64,000 nt of DNA from Coenobita brevimanus. Taxonomy: Eukaryota > Arthropoda > Malacostraca > Decapoda > Coenobitidae. Below, in pieces: positions 21,758-32,985 of the stretch. The notes beneath the pieces were generated by a model. That model had not been told where the DNA came from. It ran no database searches and saw nothing but the letters and a program-made list of their open reading frames with translations. The position numbers were made by a program, and so were the translations under genes. Within the stretch, counting starts at the first letter, position 1. Every line of letters starts with the position of its first letter. Location: the NCBI GenBank assembly GCA_032717465.1, contig CM064653.1, positions 32,143,809 through 32,207,808 of the forward strand, read 5' to 3'.

Positions 21758-22178
21758 AGTCTACTAATACCAAGTCAGATCACTTCCTTCTAAAACAGCT
21801 CCAAGCTCACGCAGGGGGCGGAGCATCGGAGTGACGTCGACTGGCTCAGGCATGGAACCCCAGTGCTCAGTTGACTCCTGACCATGACGGTGAGTGTATG
21901 TTTGCTCCACTCATCAGACCATGACACATTTTCAGTCCGGAGTAGTGAGGGAAAGGACTGAAATGTGTGAGGGAAGGTGTAGGGATGAGAGGGAACCTAC
22001 TGCTGTATTATAGGGTTAAACGGGTCTGCAATTCCCCTTCTTCATGTTCTCTTATCATAAATGTTTAATTTGAGTCTGCCCTTTTATACATTTTCTGGTA
22101 CTTAATCCAGCTGACGTCACACAAGCCACGCCTCCCTGCGCACTGACGGAAAGTGAACGGACTTGGTATTAGTAGACT
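21758..22178. mobile_element. 421-bp MITE with long inverted ends and TA flanks
   Basis: Left end AGTCTACTAATACCAAGTC (from 21758); the right end is its exact reverse complement (to 22178). Both are flanked by TA (21756-21757 and 22179-22180). Similarity between the arms continues imperfectly inward for about 80 bases (CACTTCC, GCAGGG.GGCG, GTGACGTC phrases). No coding frame. TA flanks suggest a Tc1/mariner-type source; this is inference. Confidence 0.8.
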
Positions 22179-22651
22179 TAGGGAGCAAGTGCGAGGGGCA
22201 AAACAACTGACTCCTTCCTGATTAATTGCCAGATTTACAATGAACTAGAGGCCTCCTTATAGTTGAATATAACTGCATGGTGGTAGGAAAAAAAAAAAAA
22301 AAGTGTTGCTATGGGAGTTAACGGATAACTCTTCTACCCCTTCACTACGAAAGATCTCCTCTCAGCTGATTATATATCCTCTTTATTTTTGTTGTTTTAG
22401 TTTAGTTTTTCCTTTCACCCTTCTTTTTCCATTCCTACCTCGTCGTTCCTTAACGCCTCCCCTCATTATTTGTTGTATGTTTTCCTCTTTTCCGTCTTTC
22501 TCTTTTTCTCTCCATCTCCCCCATGATCTGTATCGCCATTCTCCCACTTTCTCATCCCTTCTTGTGTTCCCTTCTACGAGGGCCGTGCGCAGGATTTTTG
22601 AAAGGGAGAGTTAAAAAAAAAAAATCATAGCATAGTTTATCCACTTTATTT
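22179..22651. other. Non-coding
   Basis: Pyrimidine-rich, with an A run at about 22288-22303. No gene supported. Confidence 0.5.
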
Positions 22652-22830
22652 CACTCATTCATTCATTCATCATCTAATCCTGTGTTGCCCCATGAGCAGC
22701 GTAGGAGCGCGGGGCTAGGCAAGTTGGTCCTGACATTTAAACTGAGAGTGACCAGCCTCACTCATCCCTGAATGGCATTACGTGAGGGGGAAAAAAAAAA
22801 AAAAAAACTTGGATGTAAACCTGCACAGGC
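22652..22830. repeat. Dispersed repeat, second copy of the 4040 family
   Basis: Headed by (TTCA)n (about 22652-22670), then TTGCCCCATGAGCAGCGTAG, GGGCTAGGCAAG and GAGAGTGACCAGCCTCACTC, in the same order as at 4040-4205. An A run replaces part of the tail. Confidence 0.7.
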
Positions 22831-24837
22831 TCAATCTGATTGGAGCGCCTTAATTACCCACTAAACTAAGTAATGCAATACGGTAAACTTAGGTACTGTA
22901 ACTGACTAAAGTACTGAAAGGGTACAAACTCGGGGTAAATTACAAACTGAACTCTACAAAACCTTGGAAGTGAAAGCAGTGTGGATATCAATGGATAGAG
23001 CACCTTCGGGCAATTCAGAGAGGACGAGTCTGTTATAAATATAGGAGATGTTTCAGAATATCACAATTTTGCCCTAACAACTAGCACACTAAACTGCTTT
23101 ACATGTAGCAGTGGAAGAAGAACATATCAGAATAATTTTTAAGCAATTTCCTGAGGAATTAATATTTACCAAGGAACTAATAGCACAACAGATCATGAAA
23201 ACATGTGTCCCGAAAAAAAGTACTATACTTCATTTACCTTTAACTTGACCTGTTCTTGTTACCTACAGATTTTTTAATTAGAATACAAAACACATCATGT
23301 TCATGGGGTTAACAAAGGCTACACTGAACCCCTCCTCTGAAAAAAAAAAAAAAAAAAAAATCCTCCACTAAATTCAATCAACCAAAGGTGGCAAGTACAT
23401 AAATAAAGATATTCTCATGCTAATGGAGTTAACCCTTTGAGTTCTGAACTCATTTCAAAGCTAGATATTTAGTACAGCAAAGTTCACCAATTAGGAATAC
23501 ATGCCCTCTCAGATTTTAAATAGTGGATTCTGGGATAAGATCTTGCTAACCGAACCTTTTTACTGATGCTGTAGTTTGTAAAACTTTTTAACTCCTTCTG
23601 TTATTTTTCTATCGTAACATTCTTAGCAGGATTTAATTAACGTAATGACTTGTGTTTTCAGTATTATTTTCATTCGAATTTTTCATTCTTTCCAAATGGG
23701 AGGGGTTAGCCCCCCCCTCCCCCCGTGTTCACGGCCTTGCCTTCTACTAAACCTTTTTTCGTCCTTCTCTCATCTTCTCTCTTCCTTTTTAGTTTCTCAC
23801 ATCTCTTACTTTCTAGTCCTGCTTGCCTCTTGTTTTCTCCCCCTTCATAGTTTTCCCCTTCCCTCATCGTTTTTTCCGCCTCCTTTTTCAATTTCTCTCC
23901 TTCGTTCTCCGGGTCACCCTGTTTTCTTTTCATTTTCTGCCTTTAGCCTTCACTATTTCTTTATTCCTTCTCATCTCCTTTTTCCCCTCATCTTTTTCTC
24001 CTGCACAGTCCCTCCATCTTATCTCCACCTCTCTCCCTCACGTCCCTTCCTCTTAAGCAGGTAACTGAACATATTATTCGCCCTTCATTAAAGTAACAAA
24101 TACCTCCGCTACTTGTAAAAAAAAAAAACAATGTATGTATGTCTGTTTATTCACATAGACAAAAGATGCCTCAGTTCCTCTTAACCTACAACAAAAATGG
24201 CATGTAGATCCCCTTGCAAATATAAACACCTAAAAATACAAGCGTTTGTGACGCCATCCCTACCCAAACATTTCACCTTTTCGGTGTGAGAATGTTTTTC
24301 ATGATATATTCTGCTTATCGCCATACAATATTATTCACCTTGGGAGACCTCTCGGAATGAAATATTAGGAACATTCTCCTTTAAAGAAAGAAGAAAAAAT
24401 AGAAAATAAAGGAGAGTGAAGAAAAACGATGCATGTATACCCCTCATCTCCATCCAAACACCACTGACAGCCATGCAGCATTCAAGATTGCCTCAAAATG
24501 TCAAAATGCTTTATTCTTCTGGAGCCCCGTCGTCTATACAAGATATTAAAGAGGATAATTTGAATGTAAATGTCAACGGGCGGTATTGCCGAGCGGAGCC
24601 GTGCATAAGCTAAGCAGGCACGAGTGAATTATGCCCGCCAGCATTACGAATGACTCCTGTCCCCACCAAACGGATTAAAGGCAAATGTCCCCTTCTAGAA
24701 ACATTCACGTGGCCGCTCCTTCTCTCTCTCTCTCTCTCTCTTTCGTATGGCTGGGAGCCATAAAAATACGGTTCAGGAGGTTGATACAAGTTTTCGTTGC
24801 TTTCACAAAACCCAAGTCTTTCAAAATAATAATAATA

Positions 24838-24884
<47 letters not shown>

Positions 24885-25005
24885 GATGATGATGAGGAGG
24901 AGGAGGATAACAATAAATAATTGTAAGGCTGTGCTGTCGTTAGTTTGCAGTATTTACTAACAAGTGTAAAGTATATTAGATACTGTATTTTAATTCTTTC
25001 AGTAC
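22831..25005. repeat. Non-coding with several microsatellites
   Basis: Contains A runs (23340-23360, 24117-24128), a pyrimidine-rich zone (23700-24060), (CT)n at about 24720-24742, and (AAT)n at 24826-24874 passing into GAT and GGA triplets to 24908. The open frames here are low-complexity and I do not accept them as genes. Confidence 0.6.
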
Positions 25006-25213
25006 CAGGGATGGCCCGAGGAGTTTGTGATTGGGGGGGGGGATTAACCTTAGTTGTAATCAACTCGCCGCATATTTGATGAACTCGTCCTTTATTTGAC
25101 CAACTCGCCCCTTATTTGACCAACTCGCCTCTTGTTTGACCAACTTGAACATATTTGACGAACAGATTAGATGTAGCACTTCTACTATTTTAAGAATAAA
25201 AAAATAGCTCTAG

Positions 25214-25547
25214 GAGGAGGCGGTGGCTCAATCGGTAGAGAGGTGGCCTGCAGTCTTACCAGACACAAGTTCAAATCCCGGCTGGGGCAGGAAACAGTTT
25301 AAGGATTCGAATTTCATTAAAATCAGACTTTACTGATCTACCAGAAGACCCCCCGACATGTCGGAAAAATACCCCTGCTAATACCAATACTGTACACCAG
25401 TCCCGTATGAGACAGCCCTAGCATGTATTCAATATGGACGATGGGTGTTAGCGCCGAAGTGGTGACATGTAGAGGTGTATGGTATGTAGGAGGACTACTG
25501 GGCCTTGATAGCAGGCTGTGAAGCCTATGCCCGGAGTCGGACACATA

Positions 25548-25550
<3 letters not shown>
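25214..25550 (+). mobile_element. tRNA-headed SINE, plus copy
   Basis: The head GGAGGCGGTGGCTCAATCGG-TAGAG has a box A-like TGGCTCAATCGGTAGAG, and 45 bases on a box B-like AAGTTCAAATCCC. The body contains AGGAAACAGTTTAAGGATT, CCGACATGTCGG, CCAGTCCCGTATGAGACAGC and GGTGACATGTAGAGG. It ends CGGAGTCGGACACATAAA, then a long (AT)n tract. The same unit lies reversed at 44531-44882, which defines its length (about 340 bp). Confidence 0.85.

Positions 25551-25624
<74 letters not shown>
25551..25624. repeat. (AT)n microsatellite
   Basis: A 74-base AT tract directly after the 3' end of the SINE; it probably grew from the SINE tail. A second AT tract of similar length lies at 27282-27354. Confidence 0.95.
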
Positions 25625-25627
<3 letters not shown>

Positions 25628-27279
25628 CTGCCCACCGTGATGAGACACCACAGGGATGTCGTGACACCCACCTCAGAAGAGACCATGGAGGGCTCTGAGG
25701 CCATGCACAATACCCTGGCAGTATGGGCCTTTGTCCCCTACTACCTTGTGCCCCTATTCCCTGCAGCGGACTCAGAGAGAACTATACAGTGCTGGTGCTT
25801 TACCATCCAGCTAGACCAGCCCTTGCCAGGTTCGGGGTGGGGTTCATACTTCAGTCCCAGACAGCACCCAAGTGATGGCCACTACCCGCACTAGGCTCGG
25901 GACAGCCACTAGCCGCTCATTAGCTGCATCTTCCCCTCTACAGAAACCAGTGACAGCCACTAGCCACGCTCTGGGAGAGATGGCCACCACCCGCTCTCCT
26001 TCTGCAGCTGCCTCCGGGAGGTGGACCTCGGTGATAGCCACAAGCCGCACCAGCAGGCAGGTGACGGCCACTAGCTGCACTTCGTCAGCCATTCCCTCCC
26101 CTCACAGGATCTCGGTGACGGCCATTAGCCACACCTGTGATCAGGTGACGGCCACCAGCCGCACCCAGCCCACAGTCCACTCGGAGAATGAGGTCCCGGC
26201 GACGACCACTAGCTGAGCCGGAGGACAGGCGATGGCCACTAGCCACGTCTCCCCTCACAGGACCTCGGTCATGGTCACTAGCTGCACCAGTGGACAGGTG
26301 ACAGCCACTAGCCGCACCTTGCCCTCAGCCCTGCCAAGAAGTCAGGCCCCGGTGACGGCCATTAGCCGCAGGAGAGGGACGGCCACTAGCCACCCTACCC
26401 TTGTTGCCCTTGGAACCTCGGCGACGGCCACTAGCCGTGCCAGGGAAAGACCAGACACCACCCGTGTCTCACCCCCCGTGACTTCCCCTCCAGAGGACTT
26501 CCCTTGCTTGGCCCACCTCTCCTGCGGCCAAGCAGGCGCCCCTCCTGTTCTTCCCACAGAGGCAGCCCCCAGGAGGAACCATGCCTGGAGAAGGTCTGGC
26601 AAAGCCCCATCGTGACCCCGGGGGTATGAGCAGTGCAGCAGGCGCCCAGGCAAGACCACCCGCTCTCAGATTCCCGAAGGAGAGGATGCCACAGACCACC
26701 CCAGACTGTGACCCGACCCAAGGGAGGCCACAGTCCCTGGACTCCCCGAGGCGCCCCCAGAACCCCGGGGCGTGACCTCCCCAGCCCCATTGGATGACGA
26801 CCTCCTCCCTAGGGTGGCCACAGACAAGCACACCTACTCTTCCTATTTGGTCCCAGTCCTAAGGACCAAACTCCCCACCGAGGCCCCACTAGGAACGGGC
26901 GTCTCACCAGGCCGCCCAGCAGCCCATCCCAGACGACGCAGACCCTGAGAGTAGTTCCGTGCTCTCTAAGGGAAGGCACACCTGACGGGACCCCTCCCAG
27001 ACCTGGCCGACACATATAGACAGCCCGAGGTCTCAGCAGCCCTGACAGAATCCTCCAGTCCAGACAGTGCCGTTGAGCTTGTATAGTGTATCGTGTCTAA
27101 TTTGTATTGACAATGTATTCGGTGCTGTGTGAATTTGAGATAATATACGTGAAAGGTTAGTTGACCCGGATTTTTATGCCTTGCTCCTCTCAGTGTATTC
27201 TAGTTCCGGTCTCGAAAGAGAACCCCAGCTCAGCAGCGTCTCTAGGACGAGAAGTCGACCTAAAAACACCTAGCATAAC

Positions 27280-27280
<1 letters not shown>
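25625..27280 (+). other. GC-rich block with degenerate 21-base coding-like repeat
   Basis: Between two AT tracts lies about 1.65 kb of much more GC-rich DNA. From 25872 to about 26460 the unit GTGACGGCCACTAGCCGCAC recurs in degenerate form about a dozen times with irregular spacing. In one frame it reads (V/S)TATSRT, and that frame is open from 25872 to 26615 except one TGA at 26214. Pro/Arg-rich sequence follows to 27010. Near 27100-27280 the GC content falls and the text ends CACCTAGCATAACA, as an LTR end might. I do not recognise a protein. It may be a decayed Ser/Thr-rich host or element gene, or a minisatellite. Confidence 0.45.
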
Positions 27281-27356
<76 letters not shown>

Positions 27357-27539
27357 TGTACATACTGTAAATGCACCCTAATGATTTGTCAATATTCATT
27401 GCATTTCATAACATACCCTACTCCGTTTGTTGGAAAAGCAGCCTGTCTCTTTTTTTAACCAACTGTGTGAACGTTTGACCAACTCTGAGCCAAGTATTGG
27501 GGGAGTGGCTCTTCCCTCCCCACGGTCGGGCCATCCTTG

Positions 27540-28816
27540 CTTATACAGTACTTGTACTTAAGGCCACCAGAACCTGGGCCCAAGCCTGAATTATTATTAA
27601 CAAGAAAATAGACACCATGTAAATTATTTGGTAATCTGAATAATTCACCCAGTCATGACATTTGGAGTTATTTATGACCAGACCAGTAGCAGGAGTGCAT
27701 ACAGATTTGCCCCGGCCTCCCACCTCCCCTCGCCACCATTCCATGGGTGAAGGGGATCCAGGTCCAGGTACCTTGTTTAATGTGGTACTTGATTTTGGCT
27801 TAGACTATTCTCCTGCCAGGAGGGAAACTAGGGCATTTTGTATTTCGTCCTCGAAATATATATAAAAAGAAAAACTTATATAAAAGAAATATTTCGGGGA
27901 CCCCTCCTTTTATGTTAAAAAAAAAAGAAAAATCTATACGCTCCATTTTTTACCAAGTCAGTAATTTTTTTTACCAACTCAGACACAGACATTGGGGGGT
28001 AACTCCCCCCCCCCCCGGGTTGGGTCATCCCTGTTCAGTACGATAACAAATCCTTTTTTTATCGTTATATGGCTCCGCCAGGCAATTACATCCAGCTGTG
28101 AAAGGATTAGAAATAAATTAAGCCTTTCAATGTGGCATTCTCTCATTTTTTTTATTTCTGCCACCAGACAAGTTTTGAAATAGTTTTATCATAGACAAAA
28201 CTTAAGAAGTACACCCAGATATTCACTTTGGATTCATAGTATACAAGCATAAAAATTATTCTATAAAATACAGGAAGATATTAGGATGGTAATACGGCAA
28301 AAAACCATGGGAACAAGGTTGAGGCAGTGAAGCGACATGTAATCTCGGCCCTACATTTATTTTAACGACATGCTTTTGTGTACTGCATGGATGATCAATA
28401 GTTACACCACTGTCAAGACACTTTTCGGGTGCACTAATGCTACTTTTAATGATATGTGCAGCGGCAGCTACTGTACAAAAAGACAACAGCAAGTAAGAGA
28501 GAAGATGAATAGGTGATATGCAAGCACGAAAAGGTAATACGGAGAGGATGTAGAGCATGAATTTACTGTATAATGATGATGATGATATGATAATGATTAA
28601 GAAAAAAGACTTCCAGGGATGATGAAGATGATATTCATGATCATGAACATGATGATGAGAAGGAGGAGGAAGAGGATGTCATGAGTTAGCGGCAGACCCT
28701 ATCCCTGTTTCCTATAGTTTTCGACAGTTTGTCCACGCTTCATATTAATATTGTGTCATATTTACTACGAAACGTTTCCCTAAAAAAAAAAAAAAAAGTC
28801 GACAAAAACATCCAAA
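27540..28816. other. Non-coding
   Basis: AT-rich DNA with a C run at 28005-28017 and GAT-rich low-complexity sequence at 28572-28680. No gene supported. Confidence 0.55.
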
Positions 28817-29103
28817 ACTAGAGGGGCACTCAGTGGAGCGCATCTGTCTGACCAGGGCAGCGTAATTTCCAAACCACTCTTCATAAAAGGTTAGGTTTCT
28901 CATCAATGATTAGTTTTGCAGAAAGCATTTTCCGGATCCAGAATCTGTAATACGATCGGGATCGGTCCCAAAAGTTAATCGATTGTTCCGTCACATGGGC
29001 TATCTACCTGCCAGATTTGGTCCAAATCTCTTTTTTGAGTAATCCTGCTAACAGACAAACAAACACACAGGGGTGAAAACATACTCTGCTTGTCGGAGAG
29101 GAA
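28817..29103 (-). repeat. GGATCC-family dispersed repeat, copy 4 (diverged)
   Basis: On the minus strand it begins CCTCTCCGACAAGCAGAG, then GTGTTTGTTTGTCTGTTAGC, and ends near CACTGAGTGCCCCTCTAGTT, a mutated form of the family tail. One GGATCC-type phrase remains at 28934. Confidence 0.6.
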
Positions 29104-29880
29104 AAATGAATTATAAAACCTTATTGAAGAAATACTGTTCACGGCTGCCAGGACCAAGACGACCACCACACAAACGGATGGTAGCGGCACCACGCAGACA
29201 GAGCGTGAGCCCACCTCCCCCACGGTGGTCAAAATTCAGGCCCTCAATGGGCCGATAATTAAAGTCAGTGGCCCGTTTACGTCCCCACCACCATGATCCC
29301 GCCAAGCACTGGGCACCCCAACGGCACAGGGGGGTGGAGGGGCGGACCTGGGGCTTGGGCGGGTGGACCTGGGGCAACCCATTGACCCCACAGGGGCACC
29401 CCTTCAATAAGGGCTAGGGTGGCCCTTCCACTCTCTGCAGATGAATACTATTCATCTAATGAATTCACTCGCCCATCCAGGGCCTGTGGCCCACAACAAA
29501 GGTACAAACGACCAATGTGTGAGGGAACAGAATGTGGGGGACTGTGGCTCTGGTGACATTTACGATACATCTAAAACTGAACAGGCCTTAGACGCCTTAG
29601 CTATCCATTGCGAAGCTACCCATGTCCAAAACACTGACAACCCGAACATTGGCAAAGAGGGCCAAAAAAAAAACCTGGAGGGGACGACCTGGGCTCAGGC
29701 GACTTGGGTTCAAACCGTCCAGACACAGGCAACTTGGTCGCGAATGACCTGGGTGTGGGTGACAACTCGGCGACTACACAGGCCACACAGTCCCAGCCAT
29801 GCAGGCCCAGTCTTGTGAACCAGTATTCAGAGATGAGAAAATGAGATTATGAAAAAAAAAAAAAAAAGTTGGAGAGTATC
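29104..29880. other. GC-rich non-coding DNA
   Basis: Bases 29130-29410 are GC-rich with repeated GGGCGG, GGTGGACCTGGGGC-type phrases. Bases 29680-29800 repeat GACYTGGG(T/C)..CAGGCGACTTGGG-like units. Open frames follow the repeat composition and I do not call a gene. Confidence 0.4.
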
Positions 29881-29904
29881 CCTCCACAACCCCTTGTTCC
29901 TCTG

Positions 29905-30062
29905 GGCCCACTTCCCTGAGGGCCTGTCACCCTCAGGTCCCATCTCCTTCAGGTCCTGTCTCCTTCAGGGCCTATCTCTCTCAGGGCCCATTTCTCCCAG
30001 GGCCTGTCTCCCTCAGGTCCGATTTCAACCCTCTCTGAGGGCTCCCCTTTACTCCTCAGGTC
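29905..30062. repeat. Degenerate CTCAGGGCC minisatellite
   Basis: About seven units of 16-18 bases with consensus CCTGTCTCCCTCAGGGC. It is read most easily from 29920 to 30025. Confidence 0.75.
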
Positions 30063-30126
30063 TACCATACAATATTACATTCCTAAAACATGCCACAATA
30101 ACATTAAAAATTCTTCACGTACTATA

Positions 30127-30300
30127 CTTTCTCCTCACTGACCTCCCTACTAATAAGGCATACAAGCCTGATGGGGTCCCTCCTGTTATTCTCAAGAACT
30201 ATGCTTCCGTGCTGACACCGTGCCTAGGTAAACTCTCGTGCCTTTGTTGACTTGTACCTTTCCTTCTTGCTGCATATTTGCTTTTACTCAGACTGTCCTG
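30127..30300 (+). pseudogene. Jockey-like LINE reverse transcriptase fragment
   Basis: Reads NKAYKPDGVPPVILKNYASV, then LTPCLGKL and FLLA-like text after a stop. It matches AYGPDGVPPVVLKNCASVLT in the copies at 41209 and 55860. Only the first RT motif region survives. Confidence 0.8.
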
Positions 30301-30381
30301 TAGAAGAGTGAGTGTACCCAGTCTTCTGCCTATCACCTATGTGCTTTAATATGCTGTATTGTAGGGATTTTGGAACTATTA

Positions 30382-30441
<60 letters not shown>

Positions 30442-30784
30442 TCGTATGTGTATATATATAAATACATGTATACTGTATATACTGTTTAGAGAGAGAGAGA
30501 GAGGTAGGGAAGAAGGTTGAGGCAGTAAAACGATATGTTCTGCCATCATTGCATTTTCATACATTTTATAAAATGGTATTTTTTTATATAATTGTTTTAC
30601 TGATATTTTAAATCCTCTGTGTAAGAAAACTCGGATTTTTTTTTTCTTTTAACTCATGAGCGTCGCAATAGTGAAAGGATTACCGACGCTCTCTGACTTA
30701 CCCGCTTCAGTTCAAAAAAGCCTCTCGAGCTGAATAAAATCATCTGGAGGTAATAAGAAGGAGCCCTGAGACAACACACGCCCA
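30301..30784. repeat. (AT)n and (GA)n microsatellites in non-coding DNA
   Basis: AT tract about 30387-30434, a short GA tract near 30488-30503, and a T run near 30637. No gene. Confidence 0.8.
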
Positions 30785-31170
30785 CGCCTACTGACTGGCC
30801 TATAACTGAGCATTTGACCTAACTCTGTGACGTTGACTTTTGACTGATTGTTCTCAAACCCGCATTGCTTCATCCCTGTGTGGCTATTAACACCTCCACC
30901 AAGTTTGGTTCAAACTGAGTCAGAAGTCTTTAAGCTGACCTTGTCCTGTGATCTTGACCTCTGACCAGTTGTTCTCAAAATTTCATTCATTCATTCATTG
31001 CCAGACGCCATGTATCCCAAACGGGGTGGCCAAGGGCTTAGAGTTAATTGTTTTACAGGAAGGGGCACTAATCCTCCACCAACCCCACTTGACACGTAGG
31101 GTTATTAATAATTCCAGCAGCTTTGTTCTGACTCAGAGCAGAATAAGACCCCTCTGTGAAAAAACTAGGG
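30785..31170. repeat. TGACCTTGACC-type dispersed repeat, interrupted
   Basis: Phrases such as CTGTGACGTTGACTTTTGAC, GATTGTTCTCAAA and CTGTGATCTTGACCTCTGAC recur within the block and again at 33236-33409 (GATTTCGACCTTCGACAGATT, GACTTTGACATCTGACTGAT). The block is interrupted by the small element at 30983-31082. Confidence 0.6.
30983..31082 (-). mobile_element. 100-bp ends-only derivative of an RTE-like LINE
   Basis: After a (TTCA)n tract, bases 30998-31032 (TTGCCAGACGCC..ACGGGGTGGCCA) match the 3' terminus of the full-length RTE-like LINE (49552-49589). Bases 31045-31082 (TGTTTTACAGGAAGGGGCAC, then TAATCCTCCACCAA) match its 5' terminus (52590-52626). The 3 kb in between is absent. Plausibly a LINE-parasitic SINE-like unit or one large internal deletion. 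Confidence 0.65.
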
Positions 31171-31880
31171 TAATCGGTTTTGCCATTTTACAGCTAGATT
31201 GGTCTAAGGAAGAAGAAGAATATGAGGAAATCGGGATTTTTGTCGTTTGTGTTTCAGCATGTTAGAGTTATGATTTAGCCTCTTATGAAGATGCTTTATA
31301 TAGAGAAAAGCATGAGAACTAAAGTATATTTGTTAAGGCTAATGGGCGCGTTGAAGCCATCCCAACTATAGTATGTCTCCCAATACTCATATACATACAC
31401 TAGTACTGAACTGTGTTGTAATGAAGACCACGGCACTTGGACAAGTGCAGTCAGGAACGTTTATTTCATGATTAGGGTATGTCCGACACTTTTCTCACCG
31501 ACACAATAAATAACAAAACCAATTATGAGCAGAGAAACAAACCAAGTCTCTCAGTGTCTCTTATCTTAGGAATATTAACTAGAGGAGGAAACTTATAGGA
31601 AGGAGTAAAATAACAGGCGGACATGTCTTCCCCTCCAATACAACTGATACCCAGCGACACACAGTTAACTTCGCAGAATAACTGAAACCGAAAAGATACT
31701 GACGTCTGTTTCATAATCAAAATATTCATATGAGTTGCGTCATGTTCATATCTATGGATATTTAGTTTTTATGTTATTCTTATAATCAAGTTGTTTTACT
31801 CCTAAACAGCTAAAGATGTCAAGAGTAATACTATTCCGACTGCTCGGGTCTGTCGAATAATGAAAAAGGCAGAGAAGCAA

Positions 31881-31919
<39 letters not shown>

Positions 31920-32599
31920 AATCGGAGAAACAAAACAAGTCCATGGAGCGAGCCGAGCCTCAAATACGCAATGTTGTAGTGGCGCGCACGGGGTAACTAG
32001 GCTATAATTGTGTGCATAAAAGCCTCACACACTTGTTAACGGAGCCAGGTGAAGAATCAATACAAAACTATCGTGTAAACAGCTACCATGCCCAACTGAA
32101 CCATCCGAGCAATTAACAGTGTTTGTACAGCTATGTGTATTTACATGACTTTGGATTGTTAATGAGCTCTTTTGCGGCCCGGAGTATAGACGGTTGGAGA
32201 GACAAGAGAATAATAGACAAAGGGTTTAGGATCCTCTTTCTCCCCGGGCCCTGTGGAGCAAGAATACGCCGGGCCCAGGGATTTATACTATAAGCGTTAT
32301 GTTTGCTCTCCTCCCAAGCCTGGCATGATCGCGATATGCTTGGAAAAAAAAGTTTTCGTTTATGCTGGTAATGATGACGAGAGAGAAAGAGCGCGAGAGA
32401 ATGTGTGGAGGGTTATTGTGTTAGTTCAAGAGCATTTTGTCTGCTGGTACCGTTTATGAACATTCGTTTTTCTTTTGTTATTTAAGTGTACTGTATGATG
32501 TATGATGCATTGTCTCAGTTCAGGGATACTATGTTGTTTGCAACATTAGACGAACATTTGTTTTTCTTCATTTTCGTTCACATAGGAAGGAGGAATGTA
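31171..32599. other. Non-coding; (CT)n microsatellite
   Basis: (CT)n at about 31883-31917. Open frames are short and without recognisable motifs; no gene called. Confidence 0.6.
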
Positions 32600-32985
32600 A
32601 TTGCCTCTGCCAGCCAACGAAGTTGGAGGAGGTTTTGTATTAGCCCATATCAGTTTTTTATCTGCCTGTCCGTGAACATGACATCTCAAAAAATTGTTAT
32701 CGGATTTCGATAAAATTTGGTGGAAAGGTGGACAGTGGATCAAGGATGAACTGGATCAGATTTTGAGATGGATCTGGAACCGGATGCAGGAAATCATAAG
32801 TTTTGTTGACGTTGGTGGAAGTATGCCCTCTCTGAAACTGTGCAACAGGCCACTGTAAGACCACATAATTAACTGACTTTGAGACCGTACCACTATTCAT
32901 CTGGCAGAAGAAAGGAATTACAGCAGTAAATCATAATTTTTATTGGCTCTGGCGGGGGTGTGCTCTCTGACGATGGTTTTTAGTT
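32600..32985 (+). repeat. GGATCC-family dispersed repeat, copy 5
   Basis: Head TTGCCTCTGCCAGCCAACG, body with AAATTTGGTGGAAAGGTGG, and a tail-like GGAAGTATGCCCTCTCTGA at about 32815-32835. A second tail-like remnant, GGGTGTGCTCTCTGACGATG, lies at 32955-32975. Confidence 0.65.

Larger units (their letters stand above)
25006..27539. mobile_element. Possible DNA element bounded by CARGGATGGCCCGA inverted ends
   Basis: The left motif CAGGGATGGCCCGAGG starts at 25006; the right motif TCGGGCCATCCTTG ends at 27539, its near-exact reverse complement. Both ends carry G- or C-rich runs and (A)CCAACTC phrases inside. A further right-type end (GGGTTGGGTCATCCCTG) lies at 28016-28033. The SINE, AT tracts and GC-rich block would then be passengers. 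Target duplications are not convincing, so this is tentative. Confidence 0.35.

Noticed and set aside
23645..24064. Hydrophobic, Ser/Phe/Leu-rich frame that could look like a membrane protein
   Set aside because: Explained by a pyrimidine-rich stretch; the opposite strand gives a similarly artificial Lys/Glu-rich frame.
25338..25894. IYIYIY-type open frames over AT tracts here and at 27161-27399 and 30382-30564
   Set aside because: Repeat artefacts; the flanking residues are not conserved motifs.
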